NCBI GenBank assembly: GCA_025128135.1
Contig: JAHLYW010000031.1
Span: forward strand, 1 to 64,000
Length of the DNA stretch: 64,000 nt
Direction of reading: 5' to 3'
Source of the DNA: Synechococcus sp. CS-1325
GTDB taxonomy: Bacteria; Cyanobacteriota; Cyanobacteriia; PCC-6307; Cyanobiaceae
The stretch's first letter is position 1. Each line of letters begins with the position of its first letter. The position numbers were made by a program, and so were the translations under genes. Under the pieces are notes generated by a model. It ran no database searches, was not told the origin of the DNA, and saw only the letters and a program-made list of their open reading frames with translations. Below are positions 9,535 to 19,648 of this stretch, piece after piece.

Positions 9535-9944
9535 CGCTCCCCTCCGGCATGGCGCCAGCGCTCCACCGCGACGCGGCCGTGGAACCCAGCCACCGGCGCC
9601 TGGCACTTGGTCAGCAGCACCCGCTGGGGCACTGCCCCGAACAACCGCTCCAGCTCGTCCATCACCCGCTCGGCAAACCGCTCGATCGTGTGGCAGCGGA
9701 GCCCCACGGCCAGGTGCTGGAGAGCCTGGATCGCCAGGCCGTAATCCAGGCTGCAGGAGAGATCATCGCTGCGACCCGCCGCTTCGAGGTTGTGCCACAG
9801 CGAGAACTCCAGCTCGAACCACTGGCCCAGCTCCCGCTCCCGCTCCAGCACCCCCACGTGGGCCCAGAGCCGCAGACCGCTGACGTGAATGGCATCACGG
9901 CAGGGGAAGCCAGCCGGTGAAGCGGGGCTGATCGAGGCGTTCAC
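9531..9944 (-). CDS. folB: dihydroneopterin aldolase
   Basis: FolB converts 7,8-dihydroneopterin to 6-hydroxymethyl-7,8-dihydropterin and glycolaldehyde in folate synthesis. The 137-residue product has the family opening [14 protein letters not shown] with the conserved glutamate in LERER, the SLDYG segment, and the C-terminal [20 protein letters not shown] strand pattern. The GTG start lies inside the TGA of proA (GTGA), and the stop overlaps the start of the hydrolase gene, so translation is probably coupled in both directions. A pterin-4a-carbinolamine dehydratase is encoded elsewhere in this window at 31265-31555. Confidence 0.9.
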   Translation of the reverse strand: MNASISPASPAGFPCRDAIHVSGLRLWAHVGVLERERELGQWFELEFSLWHNLEAAGRSDDLSCSLDYGLAIQALQHLAVGLRCHTIERFAERVMDELERLFGAVPQRVLLTKCQAPVAGFHGRVAVERWRHAGGER

Positions 9945-11251
9945 AAGGGCAGGGGGCGATGGGTGAAAGCACGGCTGCCGCTGGCGTAGTCGGCGGCGAT
10001 CTGGCCTTCGCCCCGCAGCCGGTAGCGGTAGGTGACCAGCCCGTCGAGCCCCACCGGACCCCGCGGCGGCAGGGTCTGGGTGCTGATCCCCAGCTCGGCG
10101 CCGAAGCCGTAGCGGAAGCCATCGGCGAAGCGGGTGGAGCAGTTGTGGAACACCCCGGCACTGTCCACCGCCCGCAGGAAGCGCTCGGCGGTGGCGGTGT
10201 TGGTGGTGCAGATCGCTTCCGTGTGGCGGGAGCCGTGGCGGGCGATGTGGGCCAGAGCCTCATCCAGGCCCTCCACCACTTTCACCGCCAGGATCGGCGC
10301 CGAGAACTCCCTCCCCCAGTCGTCGTCGCTGGCGGCCCGGGCGATGCCCAACCCACAGGCTTCCAGGTCGCCGCGCAGCTCCACCCCGGCCGCCGTGAAC
10401 GCCGCGATCGCCTCCGGCAGGAAGGCCGGGGCGATGGCGCGGTCCACCAGCAACGTTTCGAGCGCATTGCAGGCCGCCGGGTACTGGGTCTTGCTGTCGA
10501 GAGCGATCCGCACCGCCTGCGCCACATCCGCCTCCCGGTCCACCAGCAGGTGACAGACGCCGTCGGCGTGGCCGAGCACGGGGATGCGGGTGTTGTCCTG
10601 GATGAAGCGCACCAGGTCACTGGAGCCGCGCGGAATGATCAGATCCACCAGCCCGTCGAGCCGGAGCAGGGCGAGGCTCTCCTGGCGGCTGGTCAGCAGG
10701 CAGAGGCAGCCGGGCGCCACGGCACTGGTGGCCAGTCCCTGCTGCAGGGCGGTGAGGATGGCGCCGCAGCTGCCGCTGGCCTCCCGCCCGCCCTTGAGGA
10801 TGGCGCCGTTGCCCGAGCGGATCGCCAGGGAGGCGATCTGGATCACCGCATCGGGGCGGGCTTCGAAGATCACCCCCACCACCCCCAGGGGAACGGTGAT
10901 CCGCTCCAGCACCAGGCCGCGATCGAGTTCGGTGTGCAGCTGCCGGCAGCCGAGCGGATCAGGCAGGGCCGCCACCTGGCGCACGCCGTCGATGGCGGCC
11001 GCCAGTTTGGCTTCATCGAGCTTCAGCCTGGCCACCAGCGACGGGGCGAGGGCGTCTTTCGTGGCTGCTTCCAGATCGGCCTGGTTGGCCGCGAGGATCG
11101 CCGCCGCATGGACCCCGAGGGCATCGGCCATCGACTCCACGGCGGACCGTCGCTCGGCGTCGCTGCTCTGGCCCAGGGCCATGGCGGCCCCGCGGACGGC
11201 GACGGCACGCTGCAGCAGGGAAGGGGATGGGTCTGGAACGGTGGAGTCCAT
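9941..11251 (-). CDS. proA: glutamate-5-semialdehyde dehydrogenase
   Basis: ProA (gamma-glutamyl phosphate reductase) makes glutamate-5-semialdehyde with NADPH, the second step of proline synthesis. From the ATG at 11251 it has 436 residues. Family features are [14 protein letters not shown], the NAIILKGG-like segment ([11 protein letters not shown]), the catalytic-cysteine region [14 protein letters not shown], and [26 protein letters not shown] residues near the C-terminus ([10 protein letters not shown]). A longer in-frame start would run into the ROK gene, whose stop lies 7 bases upstream. The proline kinase gene proB is not in the window. Confidence 0.95.
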   Translation of the reverse strand: MDSTVPDPSPSLLQRAVAVRGAAMALGQSSDAERRSAVESMADALGVHAAAILAANQADLEAATKDALAPSLVARLKLDEAKLAAAIDGVRQVAALPDPLGCRQLHTELDRGLVLERITVPLGVVGVIFEARPDAVIQIASLAIRSGNGAILKGGREASGSCGAILTALQQGLATSAVAPGCLCLLTSRQESLALLRLDGLVDLIIPRGSSDLVRFIQDNTRIPVLGHADGVCHLLVDREADVAQAVRIALDSKTQYPAACNALETLLVDRAIAPAFLPEAIAAFTAAGVELRGDLEACGLGIARAASDDDWGREFSAPILAVKVVEGLDEALAHIARHGSRHTEAICTTNTATAERFLRAVDSAGVFHNCSTRFADGFRYGFGAELGISTQTLPPRGPVGLDGLVTYRYRLRGEGQIAADYASGSRAFTHRPLPL

Positions 11252-11258
11252 CAGGCCA

Positions 11259-12203
11259 TCATCCCAAGCGGCGGAGCACCAGCCGCTCGAGGGCGAGCCG
11301 GGCCGCCCCCAGCCGGCCGGCACCGTTGCCGAGGGCGCAGCGCTCGATCCGCAGCCCCTCCCGGCTGGCCGGCTCCACCCGCTCTTCCACCTCCCGCCAG
11401 AGGGCCGGCAGGAAGTGGGGGCTGGCGGCGCTCAGCCCACCCCCCAGCAAGACCAGCTCCGGGGTGAGCACGTAGACCAGAGAACTGATGCCGATGCCCA
11501 GCCAGCGCCCGTACTGATTCCAGATCGCCTGGGCCTCCGCCTCGCCCAGCTCGGCCCGGCGCACCAGCTCATGGGGATCCAGGGGGCTGAGCCGGGCCAG
11601 TCCGGAGATGCTGCAGTACTGCTCCAGCGAGCCCCGGTTGCCGCTGTTACAAGCTGGCCCGTTTGGGTCGAGGCAGATCAGGCCGGGCTCCGCCGCCGCC
11701 CCGTTGTGGCCGCTGAACAGCTGGCCGGCCAGCAGCACACCTCCGCCCACCCCTGTTCCCAGGGTGAGCAGCAACACGTCGCCGTGGCCCCGGGCGGCGC
11801 CGCACCAGGCCTCGCCCAGCAGGGCGCAGTTGCCGTCGTTGGCCAGGGTCACCGGCCGACCCAGCCGTGGCTCCAGCCAGGCCGCCAGGGGCACGTCGTG
11901 CCAGCCGGGCAGGTTGATGCAGACCCGGGCCACCCGGCCGGCGGCATCCATCGGCCCCGGCAGACCGATGCCCACCGCCACCGCCTGGTGCTGCGGATCG
12001 ATCGCCGTGATCGCCTCGGCCAGGGCCATCGTGACGGAACCGGGCAGGGCCGGCTGGGGCGTGGGCCAGCTCAGCTCTGCCAGCAGCTGGCCGTCGGCAT
12101 TGAAGCGGCCCAGCTTGATCGCCGTGCCGCCAAGATCCACGCCGATCAGCTCGGCCTGCTCGGCCGGGTTCAGCCTGGCTGGTGGGGGGGGAGCGGCTGG
12201 CAT
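11259..12203 (-). CDS. ROK family sugar kinase
   Basis: This is a ROK (repressor/ORF/kinase) family protein of 314 residues without a DNA-binding domain, so probably a sugar kinase. It shows the phosphate-1 motif [11 protein letters not shown] near residue 22, a catalytic-loop segment N-D-G-N-C-A-L near residue 118, and the phosphate-2 motif [13 protein letters not shown] near residue 140. The zinc-binding signature CxCGxxGC is degenerate, reading A-C-N-S-G-N-R-G-S, so two of its three cysteines are replaced by serine, and the upstream histidine is also absent. Its ATG shares a base with the TGA of tamB. The substrate cannot be named, though glucose is common in the family. Confidence 0.85.
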   Translation of the reverse strand: MPAAPPPPARLNPAEQAELIGVDLGGTAIKLGRFNADGQLLAELSWPTPQPALPGSVTMALAEAITAIDPQHQAVAVGIGLPGPMDAAGRVARVCINLPGWHDVPLAAWLEPRLGRPVTLANDGNCALLGEAWCGAARGHGDVLLLTLGTGVGGGVLLAGQLFSGHNGAAAEPGLICLDPNGPACNSGNRGSLEQYCSISGLARLSPLDPHELVRRAELGEAEAQAIWNQYGRWLGIGISSLVYVLTPELVLLGGGLSAASPHFLPALWREVEERVEPASREGLRIERCALGNGAGRLGAARLALERLVLRRLG

Positions 12204-15200
12204 CAGAAGCGCAGAAAGAGTTGCATCTGGGTCTGCCAGCGGCCATCGGTGTCGAAGGAACCCTGCAGCCCGACACTGTCGTTGATCTGATAGCGCAGGG
12301 TGAGCTGGGGCGGGATGTCGCTGCGGTTCGGCGCCGCCAGCACCGAAAAATTGAACCGCTGGCTCAGATCGAGGCCCAGCTCGGTGCCGAGCACCAGCTG
12401 GCTGGGCACGCGGCGGCGGCTGATCTGGCCGGTCGTGCTGCCCTGGCTGATTGTCGGGGTCACGAAACTGGGGTAGACCGCAAAGCTGACCCGTTCGCCC
12501 AGGGCATCCCCCAGGCTGCTCAGCACCGGCGAGAGCAGCGACTGGCCCACCACCGTGGCCAGGGCGGCTGTGGCGTTGCCACCGCCGAGGCCGGCCACCG
12601 TGTTGCCACCGATCAGGGCCACCAATCGATCCCGGGAGAGGGGCGGGTTGCTGCTCAGTTCGATCGAATCGGCGAGCTGGTCGGCTGGCCCGCTCACCTT
12701 CAGCGACACCCGCACCAGGCTGAGCTGATCCAGCGGTGTGAAGCCGCCGCGGAGGTCGAACTCACTGATCGGATTGCGGTCACGGCCGATGCTCAGGGTG
12801 TTCGAGACACGGGTGCGCAGGGCGATGTCCACGAACGGCACCAGCCCCTGGCTGGGGGTGAACACCGCCACGTTGGGCGCATCGGGATCGAGCGTGAAGA
12901 CGGTGGTGAAGAAGCTCAGTCGGCCGCTCAGCAGCCGCACCACGCCACTGGCCTTGAGGCTGCGATCGATCGGGCCGTTGAGGGTGAGCAGGCCACCGGT
13001 CTTGAACGAGGCCAGCGGCGGTGAAACCACCAGCAGGTCGGGGCCGAACCGCAGCCGCAGGTCGCTGAGCCGCAGATAGGCGAAGTTCGGAATCGCCTCG
13101 CGCAGGGCCAGCCCCGTGCTGGTTTCCACCTCCGGACCCAGCAGCAGCAGAGGTTGCTTGAAGTCCCAGCCCTGCTCCACCAGCTGGGGGATCGCCACGG
13201 GCTTCACGGCGCCATCGGCATCGACGCGAGCCAGCTCACCCTGCTGGCCATTGATCGTGCCCCGGCTCACCTGCAGATCCCCGCCGAGGCTGGGCTTCAG
13301 CAGGCTGCCGGCGATCGAAAGCTCACCATCGAGGCGTGCCTTGAGCCTGGGCACACTGATCTCGGCATCGCTGATCTCCACCGCCAGGGGGGTGCGCTGG
13401 GCAGTGGCCTCGAAGAGCCCCAGCCCGCCGGCCGCCTTCAGCCGGCCCCGCTCGCCGAGCCGGGCACTGAACTCCTGGACCAGCAGCTCCTGGAAATCGA
13501 ACAGGATCGTGGCCTCCAGGTCGCGCACCTGCTGCCCGGCCAGCAGCAGGCCGCCGTCGCGGAAGCGCAGAAAACCATTCGCCACCGGCTGCAGCCTGCT
13601 GCCGCGCACCAGCAGCTCCAGGTCGGCACTGCCCTGCCGCCAGATCGGCTCAGCAGCGGCCAGCTCGTTGAGGAAGCGCAGACCATCGCCCCGGCTGGAG
13701 AGCCGCAACCTCAGGCCCTCGGCGGCCGGATCGAGGGGCACCGTGCCGATCAGGTCGACACTGTTCTCGGCATCACCACCGCGCAGCGAAGCCTGGAAGG
13801 CCAGTTTGCCGTCGCCGAGCTGCAGTTCCCCCTGCTCCAGCCGCAGGGGCGTGTCGTTCAGGCTTCCCTGACGCAGCGCCACGCTGGTGCTGAAACCGCT
13901 CCCGGCCCCGGCCAGCCGGAAATCACCCCGCAGATCGAGGGCTCCCCGCAGACCCCTGGGCACCGGGGTGAGCAGGGCCAGCAGGCTGAGCGGCAACCCC
14001 TCGATACCGAAACGTCCCGTGCCACCGCCGAGGGGACCCCGCACCGTCACCAGCAGGGGATCGAGCAGCAGGGCCTCGTCCTGGTTGTCCCCCTTCTGCC
14101 AGAGATGGGCCTTCGCGGCCAGATCCACACGCAGGGCACGGAGCGAGGGTCCCTGCAGGGTCAGATCGGCATCCACCAGGCCGCGCAGGTCCTCGGGATG
14201 GAAGCGGGGCGAATTCAGTGGTGAGAGCCGTGCATCGTTCAGCCGTTGACGGGCCCGGTCGAGGGCGGCCAGCTGCTGATCGAGCGTGCCGCCCAGGTTG
14301 GCGATCCAGCCGTTACCGAGCTCCGCAGCACGCCCCCTCGGCACTGCTGGTGCCCCCTGGAGCTGGGGCCAGGCATCGCTGAGCTGCTCGAAGAAGCTCA
14401 GGGGCAGGGCCCGGCCCTCGAAGCCGGCCCGCAGGGCGCCGCCACGGCGCCCCTGGCCGTTGAAGGCCACCGAACCACCCCCCAAGGGTTGAAAGGCCCC
14501 CTGGACCCGGAACAGCTGCTGCCGGTACTGGCCGCTTGCGCTCAGCCGCTGGCCCTGCAGTTGCAGCAGCACCGGACGCTCCACCGTGAGCCTTCCCTGC
14601 ATCGCCAGGGGTTGGAGATCGAGGCTGCCCTGGCCGCCCAGCAGCCCCCCCAGCGGGCCAGGCGTGGCCCGGGCTCCGGCGGTGAGCAGCAGACCCTCGA
14701 GCGGCAGCGCGCGGGCCGACCAGCTGTAGCGCTGCGGGGAGCCCTCCAGTTTCAGCGACCCCTGGCCGCGCCGCAGCAGCACCTGGCGGGGCAACCCATT
14801 CGCCGCCAGGCTGGCCCGCAGCTCGGCCGGCAGGCCGGGAGGCTGGGCCGTCATGCGCAACTCCCCGCCGCTGCCGAGCTGGCCGATCAGGCGGCCACGC
14901 CAGGTTTCCTGCAGTCGCAGCGGACCGCTGGCCGGATTGCGCAGGGTGATCTCCAGGTCGGGGCGCAGCCGGGCCAGGGGGCCCCGCAGGCTTCCGCTGG
15001 CGGCCAGATCACCACCCAGCTGCACCCCCACCAGGGGGCTGAGCCGCTGCAACTGGAACGGCGCCGCCTCCAGCTCAAGGGCGAGATCACCGGCCACCAG
15101 GCCCCGGCGGTTCTGCCAGCGCAGGGGGAGAAGGCCGCTGGCCTGAAGCTCGACGCTGCGCAGATCCTCCAGCCGCAGCAGGTTGTCGCGCCAGAGCAGG

Positions 15201-16693
15201 CTGGCGCTGGCCGGTCCCAGCACCGCCGCCTGGTTCAGGCGCAGACCGGCGGGTGCCCGCAGGGCGGCGCTCAGGCCAGTGGCGCCGCTGCGGCGGGCCT
15301 CGATCTCCAGCAGGGGCCGCCTGCCCTGGGTGAACAGCCCCCGCAGGCGCGGATCGGCCCAGGCACCGCTGAGCGCCAGCTGACCCTCCACCCACTGCTC
15401 GCCCCCCAGCAGCGGCCTCAGCCAGGCGGCTGAGCGCCAGAGCGAAGGGTGCAGCTCAAGGGAACGGCTGCGCAGATCCAGCCGGGGCCAGAGCATCCCC
15501 CGGGCCTGCAGCTGCGAGCGCCCGGAGTTGAGCTGCAGCTGCGCCAGTTGGAGGCTGAGCCCCTTGCGCCGATCCACCTGGATCTCTCCTGCCATCCGCA
15601 GGGGTTCGGGGCTGGCCGGCGTGCCGCGCCCGAGCGGGATCAGGCCGGTGAGCTCCAGGCGCGGCCGGTTCCAGGCCCCCCGCAGGGCCAGACCGAGCCG
15701 ATCGCCACGCTTCGGGTCGGCGGCCGTCAGCTTCAGGTCGAACCAGCGGTTCAGCGCCAGGGCTCCGCGGGCGCTGCCACGCCAGTTGGCCATGCTCCAG
15801 GGACTGCTGGCCAGATCGAGGCGATCGCCGCTGCAGCGCAACGCCAGCCACTCCAGGTTGAGCGGCGCCGGCAGGAGACGATCCCGCAGCCGCAGGTCCT
15901 GGAGGCGCAGGCTGCCGTCGCAGCGCTGGCGTCCCCCCTGGCGTGCCAGCACCAGACGACCGGCCAGCCGGCCGCTCAGATCAGTGCTGCTGCGCAGATC
16001 CGGCCAGAAACGGGCCAGGGGAGCGAGGGGCTGCTCCCGGATACCGAGCTGGAGCCTGAGGTCACCGGTGTCCCAGTTGGCGCCACCACCCAGCTGGAAG
16101 CGTCCGGGCGATTCAGACCCGGCAGCAGGCGGCAGCTGCGCCAGGCCTTGCCAATCCACCTGGCTGCGATCAAGCTTGACCGAAAGTCCCCCCTCCACCG
16201 CCAGATCGAGGCCGAAGGGCTCCACCCGGACCCGGGCCCGGTCGGTGAGGCGGATGGCCAGGTCCAGCCGCGGCGGCTTGCCGGCCGCACCGCCACCGAA
16301 CACCCAGAAGCGACCGCTGGCGTTGCGCACCAGCTGGAGATCGCCACCGCCCACGCCCAGCTGCAGCACCGGCAGGCGGCGGCGCAGGCTGGCCAGCGGT
16401 GCGATCGACACCTCCAGACTCTGCAGCGAGGCGCGGGAGCCATCCTTCGCGCTCGGGCTGATCCGGCTCGGGCCGATCAGCAGACCCCAGGGTCTCAGGC
16501 CGCGGTAGGGACCGAGCTGGAGCGGATGGCCGAGGCCACGCCCGATCTGCCGCTCCAGATCCGGGCGCCACTGCCGGTAGATGCGACCCGCCAGATGGTC
16601 GGCACCGAACCAGAGCCCGGCCAGGCTGGTGGCACCGAGCAGAACACCACCGACAACGATGGAACGGCGCCAGTTGACCTTGGGCAGCCCCAT
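12203..16693 (-). CDS. tamB: TamB-like translocation/assembly module protein (DUF490)
   Basis: This very large protein of 1496 residues has one N-terminal transmembrane anchor (about residues 12-30) and a long beta-rich repetitive periplasmic region. It ends in the conserved TamB/DUF490 domain (from about residue 1190), with motifs such as LNGPIDRSLKASGVVRLLSGRL and a terminal beta strand ending in phenylalanine (MQLFLRF). TamB-like proteins form hydrophobic bridges between inner and outer membranes, or inner and outer envelope in plastids (Tic236), for lipid transport or barrel assembly. It heads the leftward run tamB-ROK-proA-folB-hydrolase and diverges from ycf51 across a 69-base gap. Confidence 0.9.
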   Translation of the reverse strand: MGLPKVNWRRSIVVGGVLLGATSLAGLWFGADHLAGRIYRQWRPDLERQIGRGLGHPLQLGPYRGLRPWGLLIGPSRISPSAKDGSRASLQSLEVSIAPLASLRRRLPVLQLGVGGGDLQLVRNASGRFWVFGGGAAGKPPRLDLAIRLTDRARVRVEPFGLDLAVEGGLSVKLDRSQVDWQGLAQLPPAAGSESPGRFQLGGGANWDTGDLRLQLGIREQPLAPLARFWPDLRSSTDLSGRLAGRLVLARQGGRQRCDGSLRLQDLRLRDRLLPAPLNLEWLALRCSGDRLDLASSPWSMANWRGSARGALALNRWFDLKLTAADPKRGDRLGLALRGAWNRPRLELTGLIPLGRGTPASPEPLRMAGEIQVDRRKGLSLQLAQLQLNSGRSQLQARGMLWPRLDLRSRSLELHPSLWRSAAWLRPLLGGEQWVEGQLALSGAWADPRLRGLFTQGRRPLLEIEARRSGATGLSAALRAPAGLRLNQAAVLGPASASLLWRDNLLRLEDLRSVELQASGLLPLRWQNRRGLVAGDLALELEAAPFQLQRLSPLVGVQLGGDLAASGSLRGPLARLRPDLEITLRNPASGPLRLQETWRGRLIGQLGSGGELRMTAQPPGLPAELRASLAANGLPRQVLLRRGQGSLKLEGSPQRYSWSARALPLEGLLLTAGARATPGPLGGLLGGQGSLDLQPLAMQGRLTVERPVLLQLQGQRLSASGQYRQQLFRVQGAFQPLGGGSVAFNGQGRRGGALRAGFEGRALPLSFFEQLSDAWPQLQGAPAVPRGRAAELGNGWIANLGGTLDQQLAALDRARQRLNDARLSPLNSPRFHPEDLRGLVDADLTLQGPSLRALRVDLAAKAHLWQKGDNQDEALLLDPLLVTVRGPLGGGTGRFGIEGLPLSLLALLTPVPRGLRGALDLRGDFRLAGAGSGFSTSVALRQGSLNDTPLRLEQGELQLGDGKLAFQASLRGGDAENSVDLIGTVPLDPAAEGLRLRLSSRGDGLRFLNELAAAEPIWRQGSADLELLVRGSRLQPVANGFLRFRDGGLLLAGQQVRDLEATILFDFQELLVQEFSARLGERGRLKAAGGLGLFEATAQRTPLAVEISDAEISVPRLKARLDGELSIAGSLLKPSLGGDLQVSRGTINGQQGELARVDADGAVKPVAIPQLVEQGWDFKQPLLLLGPEVETSTGLALREAIPNFAYLRLSDLRLRFGPDLLVVSPPLASFKTGGLLTLNGPIDRSLKASGVVRLLSGRLSFFTTVFTLDPDAPNVAVFTPSQGLVPFVDIALRTRVSNTLSIGRDRNPISEFDLRGGFTPLDQLSLVRVSLKVSGPADQLADSIELSSNPPLSRDRLVALIGGNTVAGLGGGNATAALATVVGQSLLSPVLSSLGDALGERVSFAVYPSFVTPTISQGSTTGQISRRRVPSQLVLGTELGLDLSQRFNFSVLAAPNRSDIPPQLTLRYQINDSVGLQGSFDTDGRWQTQMQLFLRF

Positions 16694-16762
16694 CGGAACG
16701 TTGTGGTTACCGGCTGAGGTGGGCGCAATCTATAAGGTGATTCCGCCCTCGCCCAGCCCCCC

Positions 16763-17230
16763 ATGCCCGTCGATCCCCTGCTGCTGGCCGTGGGGAAATG
16801 GCTCGGAGCAGCCAGCGGCCTGCTGGCACTGCTGATGGTGGCGGGCTTCGTGGCCGGCTGGGGAATTCGCTTCCGCCTGGTGGGGATCACCAGCTTCACC
16901 GCCCTGCTCTCACTCTCCTGCCTGGCCTTCGCGATCAGCTACAACCCTCGGGTCGAGGTGGAAGGTGCGGTGAACGCACCGATCGTCTTCGACAACGGCA
17001 CCAACCTCGTGGTGGCCACGGCGGGGCCGGATCTGGCTCCGGAGGCCTTCGGTCCCACCGTTCAGCAATTGGCTCTCAACCTGCGCGGCAACGGTCGCAA
17101 CACCCCCGATGGACTGGTGCATGTGCGCCTGCGAAGGGTGGAATCGGCGGGCCCGGGCGTCAGCCGGCCGGTGCTGCTGGCCGAAGCCACCCGCAATGCC
17201 CAGGGTGACGTGGCCCTCCTGCTGCCTTGA
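16763..17230 (+). CDS. ycf51: Ycf51-like protein (DUF2518)
   Basis: This 155-residue protein resembles Ycf51/DUF2518, a family confined to cyanobacteria and algal plastids and without a known function. Two hydrophobic helices occur near residues 14-32 (GLLALLMVAGFVAGWG) and 38-58 (ITSFTALLSLSCLAFAISY), followed by a soluble domain with beta-strand character. The assignment rests on topology, length and neighbourhood rather than a strong motif. Its stop is embedded in the TTG start of the next gene (TTGA), so the two are probably translated together. Confidence 0.65.
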   Translation: MPVDPLLLAVGKWLGAASGLLALLMVAGFVAGWGIRFRLVGITSFTALLSLSCLAFAISYNPRVEVEGAVNAPIVFDNGTNLVVATAGPDLAPEAFGPTVQQLALNLRGNGRNTPDGLVHVRLRRVESAGPGVSRPVLLAEATRNAQGDVALLLP

Positions 17231-17646
17231 GCGCCGCAGGCCAGGCCGAAGGGTCGATCGCTCCGTTGCCGAGCCACTTCCTGGCGGAGCAGCAGGAACT
17301 GGAAGCGGATGGTGTCAGCCGCTGGATCGATCTGGCCGGGCTTGCCGACCACGACCTGCGGCGGCTGGCCCGTCGCGGCGCCTCGGAGCAGCGGTTGATC
17401 AAACTGCGCGGCCAGGCCCGACTGATCACGGCGGTGGGTCTGGCACCAGTCGAGGCGGCCCTGCTGCTCTATGCCGGGATCGCCTCGGCCGATGGTCTGG
17501 CCCAGGCTTCGCCGCAGCAACTCGTGGTGCAACTCGGTCGGCTGCAACGCTCCCTGACCGGCACGTCGATGCCGATGGTGACGGCCACGACGGTGCGCGC
17601 CTGGATCAGCGCTGCCCGCCGGGTCACCGGTCGCTCACCAAACTGA
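17227..17646 (+). CDS. DUF4332 domain-containing (helix-hairpin-helix-like) protein
   Basis: The product has 139 residues and starts with TTG overlapping the TGA of ycf51. It has the helical, Leu/Ala-rich pattern of DUF4332 proteins: repeated L-x-x-L helices with G-L and A-x-G-I-x-x-A-D-G-L-A turns that resemble paired helix-hairpin-helix motifs, as in DNA-binding HhH domains. No catalytic residues are evident. A link to DNA binding is inferred from fold resemblance only. No signal peptide or membrane helix is present. Confidence 0.62.
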   Translation: MSAAGQAEGSIAPLPSHFLAEQQELEADGVSRWIDLAGLADHDLRRLARRGASEQRLIKLRGQARLITAVGLAPVEAALLLYAGIASADGLAQASPQQLVVQLGRLQRSLTGTSMPMVTATTVRAWISAARRVTGRSPN

Positions 17647-17717
17647 CCCGATCCAGCCATGGCGGGGCTGGGGCAGCTCTCAAATGGAGATGTACCCCCT
17701 TTGGGGCTGGTTGTTCC

Positions 17718-18029
17718 GTGAATCCTGATCGTGCTCCGTTCCTGAGCCTCAAGTCGTTGCGGCGGGGCCTCGCCGTGGCAGCGGTGATCACCCTGGCCGG
17801 CGGCCACGGCACGGCACTCGCCGCTTCCCCCCTGCTCGAATCGGTCAAGCAGAATCCGCAGGTGGCCAAGAGCCTCTGCAACGAGCTGCGCCAGCTCAAC
17901 GGCCAGGGCATCCGCTCCACCTCGCCCCAGGCAATCGCGATGGTGGCCCAGCGCCAGAACATCAGCCTGGCTGACGCCGAGATCGTCACCACCTACGTGG
18001 TGGGCCTGCACTGCCCCGACGTTCGCTGA
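17718..18029 (+). CDS. small secreted protein of unknown function
   Basis: This 103-residue protein starts at GTG and has an N-terminal signal peptide: basic residues near K12-R16, a hydrophobic core (GLAVAAVITLAGG) and an A-L-A-A-S cleavage region. The mature part of about 65 residues is helical and holds two cysteines, in S-L-C-N-E-L and G-L-H-C-P-D, which could pair in the periplasm. I do not recognise the family. The frame is open far upstream through the two preceding genes, but only this part has protein-like character. The next gene starts at the very next base after the stop. Confidence 0.6.
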   Translation: MNPDRAPFLSLKSLRRGLAVAAVITLAGGHGTALAASPLLESVKQNPQVAKSLCNELRQLNGQGIRSTSPQAIAMVAQRQNISLADAEIVTTYVVGLHCPDVR

Positions 18030-19631
18030 GTGGTCCCGCCGCTCTCGGTGGAGGTGCTGGACACCTGGATGCCCTGCCCCGATGGGGTGCGGCTGGCCAC
18101 CCGGATCTGGAAGCCAGGTGGCGCCGGTCGCTGGCCGGTGCTGTTGCTCAGGCAGCCCTACGGCCGCAGGATCGCCTCCACCGTCACCAGTGCCCATCCC
18201 CACTGGTATGCCAGAGAGGGCTATGTGGTGGCAGTGCAGGACGTGCGGGGCCGGGGTGACTCCGGCGGCGATTTCGGCGGCTTCGCCCAGGAGGCCCGTG
18301 ATGGAGCCACGGCCCTGGCCTGGGCCCGTTCTCAGTCCTGGAGCAACGGCCGTCTCGGCACCTACGGCTTTTCGTACCAGGGCCTCACCCAGTTGCTCAG
18401 CGACAACCCAGACCTGACCCCGGACTGCCTGGTGCCGGCGATGACCGGCCTGGATGAACGGCTGCACTGGGCCAGCGATGGCGGTGCCCACCGCTGGGCG
18501 CTCGGCCTGGCCTGGGCCCTGCAGCTCGCCGCCGAAACCGTGCGGCGCCAAGGGGATGAGCTGGCCTGGACCACGATCCGCCGCAGCCTTCAGTCGGGCC
18601 ATTTCCTGGCCGACGGACTGGAGCTGCTGCGGCGCCATGACCCCGCCGGGATGGGCCTGGGCTGGTTGCGCCTGGATCCTGGCAGCGCCGAGGGCTGGTG
18701 CATTCACCAGCCCTCGGTGGCCCTGCTGCGCCGGCCGATGCTGCTGGTGGGCGGCTGGTGGGACGCCCAGCTCGGCGGCGTGCTCGATCTTCACCACCGC
18801 AGCCTGCAGGCCGGTGGCGACCCCCTGCTGCGGATCGGTGCCTGGAGCCACCTCGACTGGGATGGCGGTCTCGACCGGCTGCAGCTGCTCTTCTTCGATC
18901 AGCACCTCCGCGATCGGCCCGCAGCACTTCCCCCGGCCCGGCAGCGCCTCGCCGATCTGGGCAGCGGCCTCTGGTCGGATGCCGCCGTCGCCGGGATCCC
19001 ATCGGTCCCCTGGCGGCTGGCCAGTGATGGTCTCGCCGCGATCGATCACCGGGAAGGCCGGCTGCTGGGTCCGGAGGACGACGACGCTGGCGGCGGTGAG
19101 GTCTGGCTGGTGCACGATCCCTGGCGGCCGGCACCGGGCCGGGGCGGACACCTCGGGCTGGATGCCGGCCCGGTGGAGCGGGGCGACCTGGATCGCCGCA
19201 GCGATGTGGCCTGCTTCACGACCGCCCCGCTCCCCAGGGCGCTCCGTCTGCAGGGGCAACTGCAGCTGGAGCTGGAGGTGGCCGCCGATCAGCCCGGCTT
19301 CGATCTCTGTGCGGCCCTCTCAATCGTGCGAGGCCAGGGGGAGCAGGTGCTGCAGATCAGTACGGCGGTGGGGCGCTTCCTCGGCCCGGATTGCCTGCGG
19401 GGGCAGCGGCGGCGGATCCTGTTCCAGCACCTGCTGGCCAGCCTGCGCACCGGTGAACAGCTGCGTCTTTCCGTGGCCGCCGCCGCCTGGCCCCAGATCG
19501 CCGTGAACCCGGGAACCGGCGCGATCCCCCTGGGCCCGGCCGGGCCTGAGCACCGGGTGATCAGCCTGCAATTGTTGCTGCCTGGAGCCTCGCTTGGGCT
19601 GGTACCTGGGTCTTCGGCCAGACTGGGCTGA
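18030..19631 (+). CDS. CocE/NonD family hydrolase
   Basis: This predicted alpha/beta hydrolase of 533 residues belongs to the X-prolyl dipeptidyl-peptidase/cocaine-esterase group (Pfam S15 plus a C-terminal jelly-roll domain). The nucleophile motif G-F-S-Y-Q-G is near residue 114, the oxyanion-type segment QDVRGRGDSGGDF near residue 70, and a candidate histidine near W-S-H-L-D-W at about residue 273. The beta-rich part begins around residue 350. The natural substrate is unknown. It starts with GTG immediately after the TGA of the secreted protein, so the pair is likely co-translated. There is no obvious signal peptide. Confidence 0.85.
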   Translation: MVPPLSVEVLDTWMPCPDGVRLATRIWKPGGAGRWPVLLLRQPYGRRIASTVTSAHPHWYAREGYVVAVQDVRGRGDSGGDFGGFAQEARDGATALAWARSQSWSNGRLGTYGFSYQGLTQLLSDNPDLTPDCLVPAMTGLDERLHWASDGGAHRWALGLAWALQLAAETVRRQGDELAWTTIRRSLQSGHFLADGLELLRRHDPAGMGLGWLRLDPGSAEGWCIHQPSVALLRRPMLLVGGWWDAQLGGVLDLHHRSLQAGGDPLLRIGAWSHLDWDGGLDRLQLLFFDQHLRDRPAALPPARQRLADLGSGLWSDAAVAGIPSVPWRLASDGLAAIDHREGRLLGPEDDDAGGGEVWLVHDPWRPAPGRGGHLGLDAGPVERGDLDRRSDVACFTTAPLPRALRLQGQLQLELEVAADQPGFDLCAALSIVRGQGEQVLQISTAVGRFLGPDCLRGQRRRILFQHLLASLRTGEQLRLSVAAAAWPQIAVNPGTGAIPLGPAGPEHRVISLQLLLPGASLGLVPGSSARLG

Positions 19632-19648
19632 TTCTCGAATGTTTCTCT

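Noticed and set aside
13154..16717. Several long rightward frames opposite tamB
   Set aside because: All are Gln/Gly/Ala-rich mirror frames of the tamB repeat region without domain motifs.
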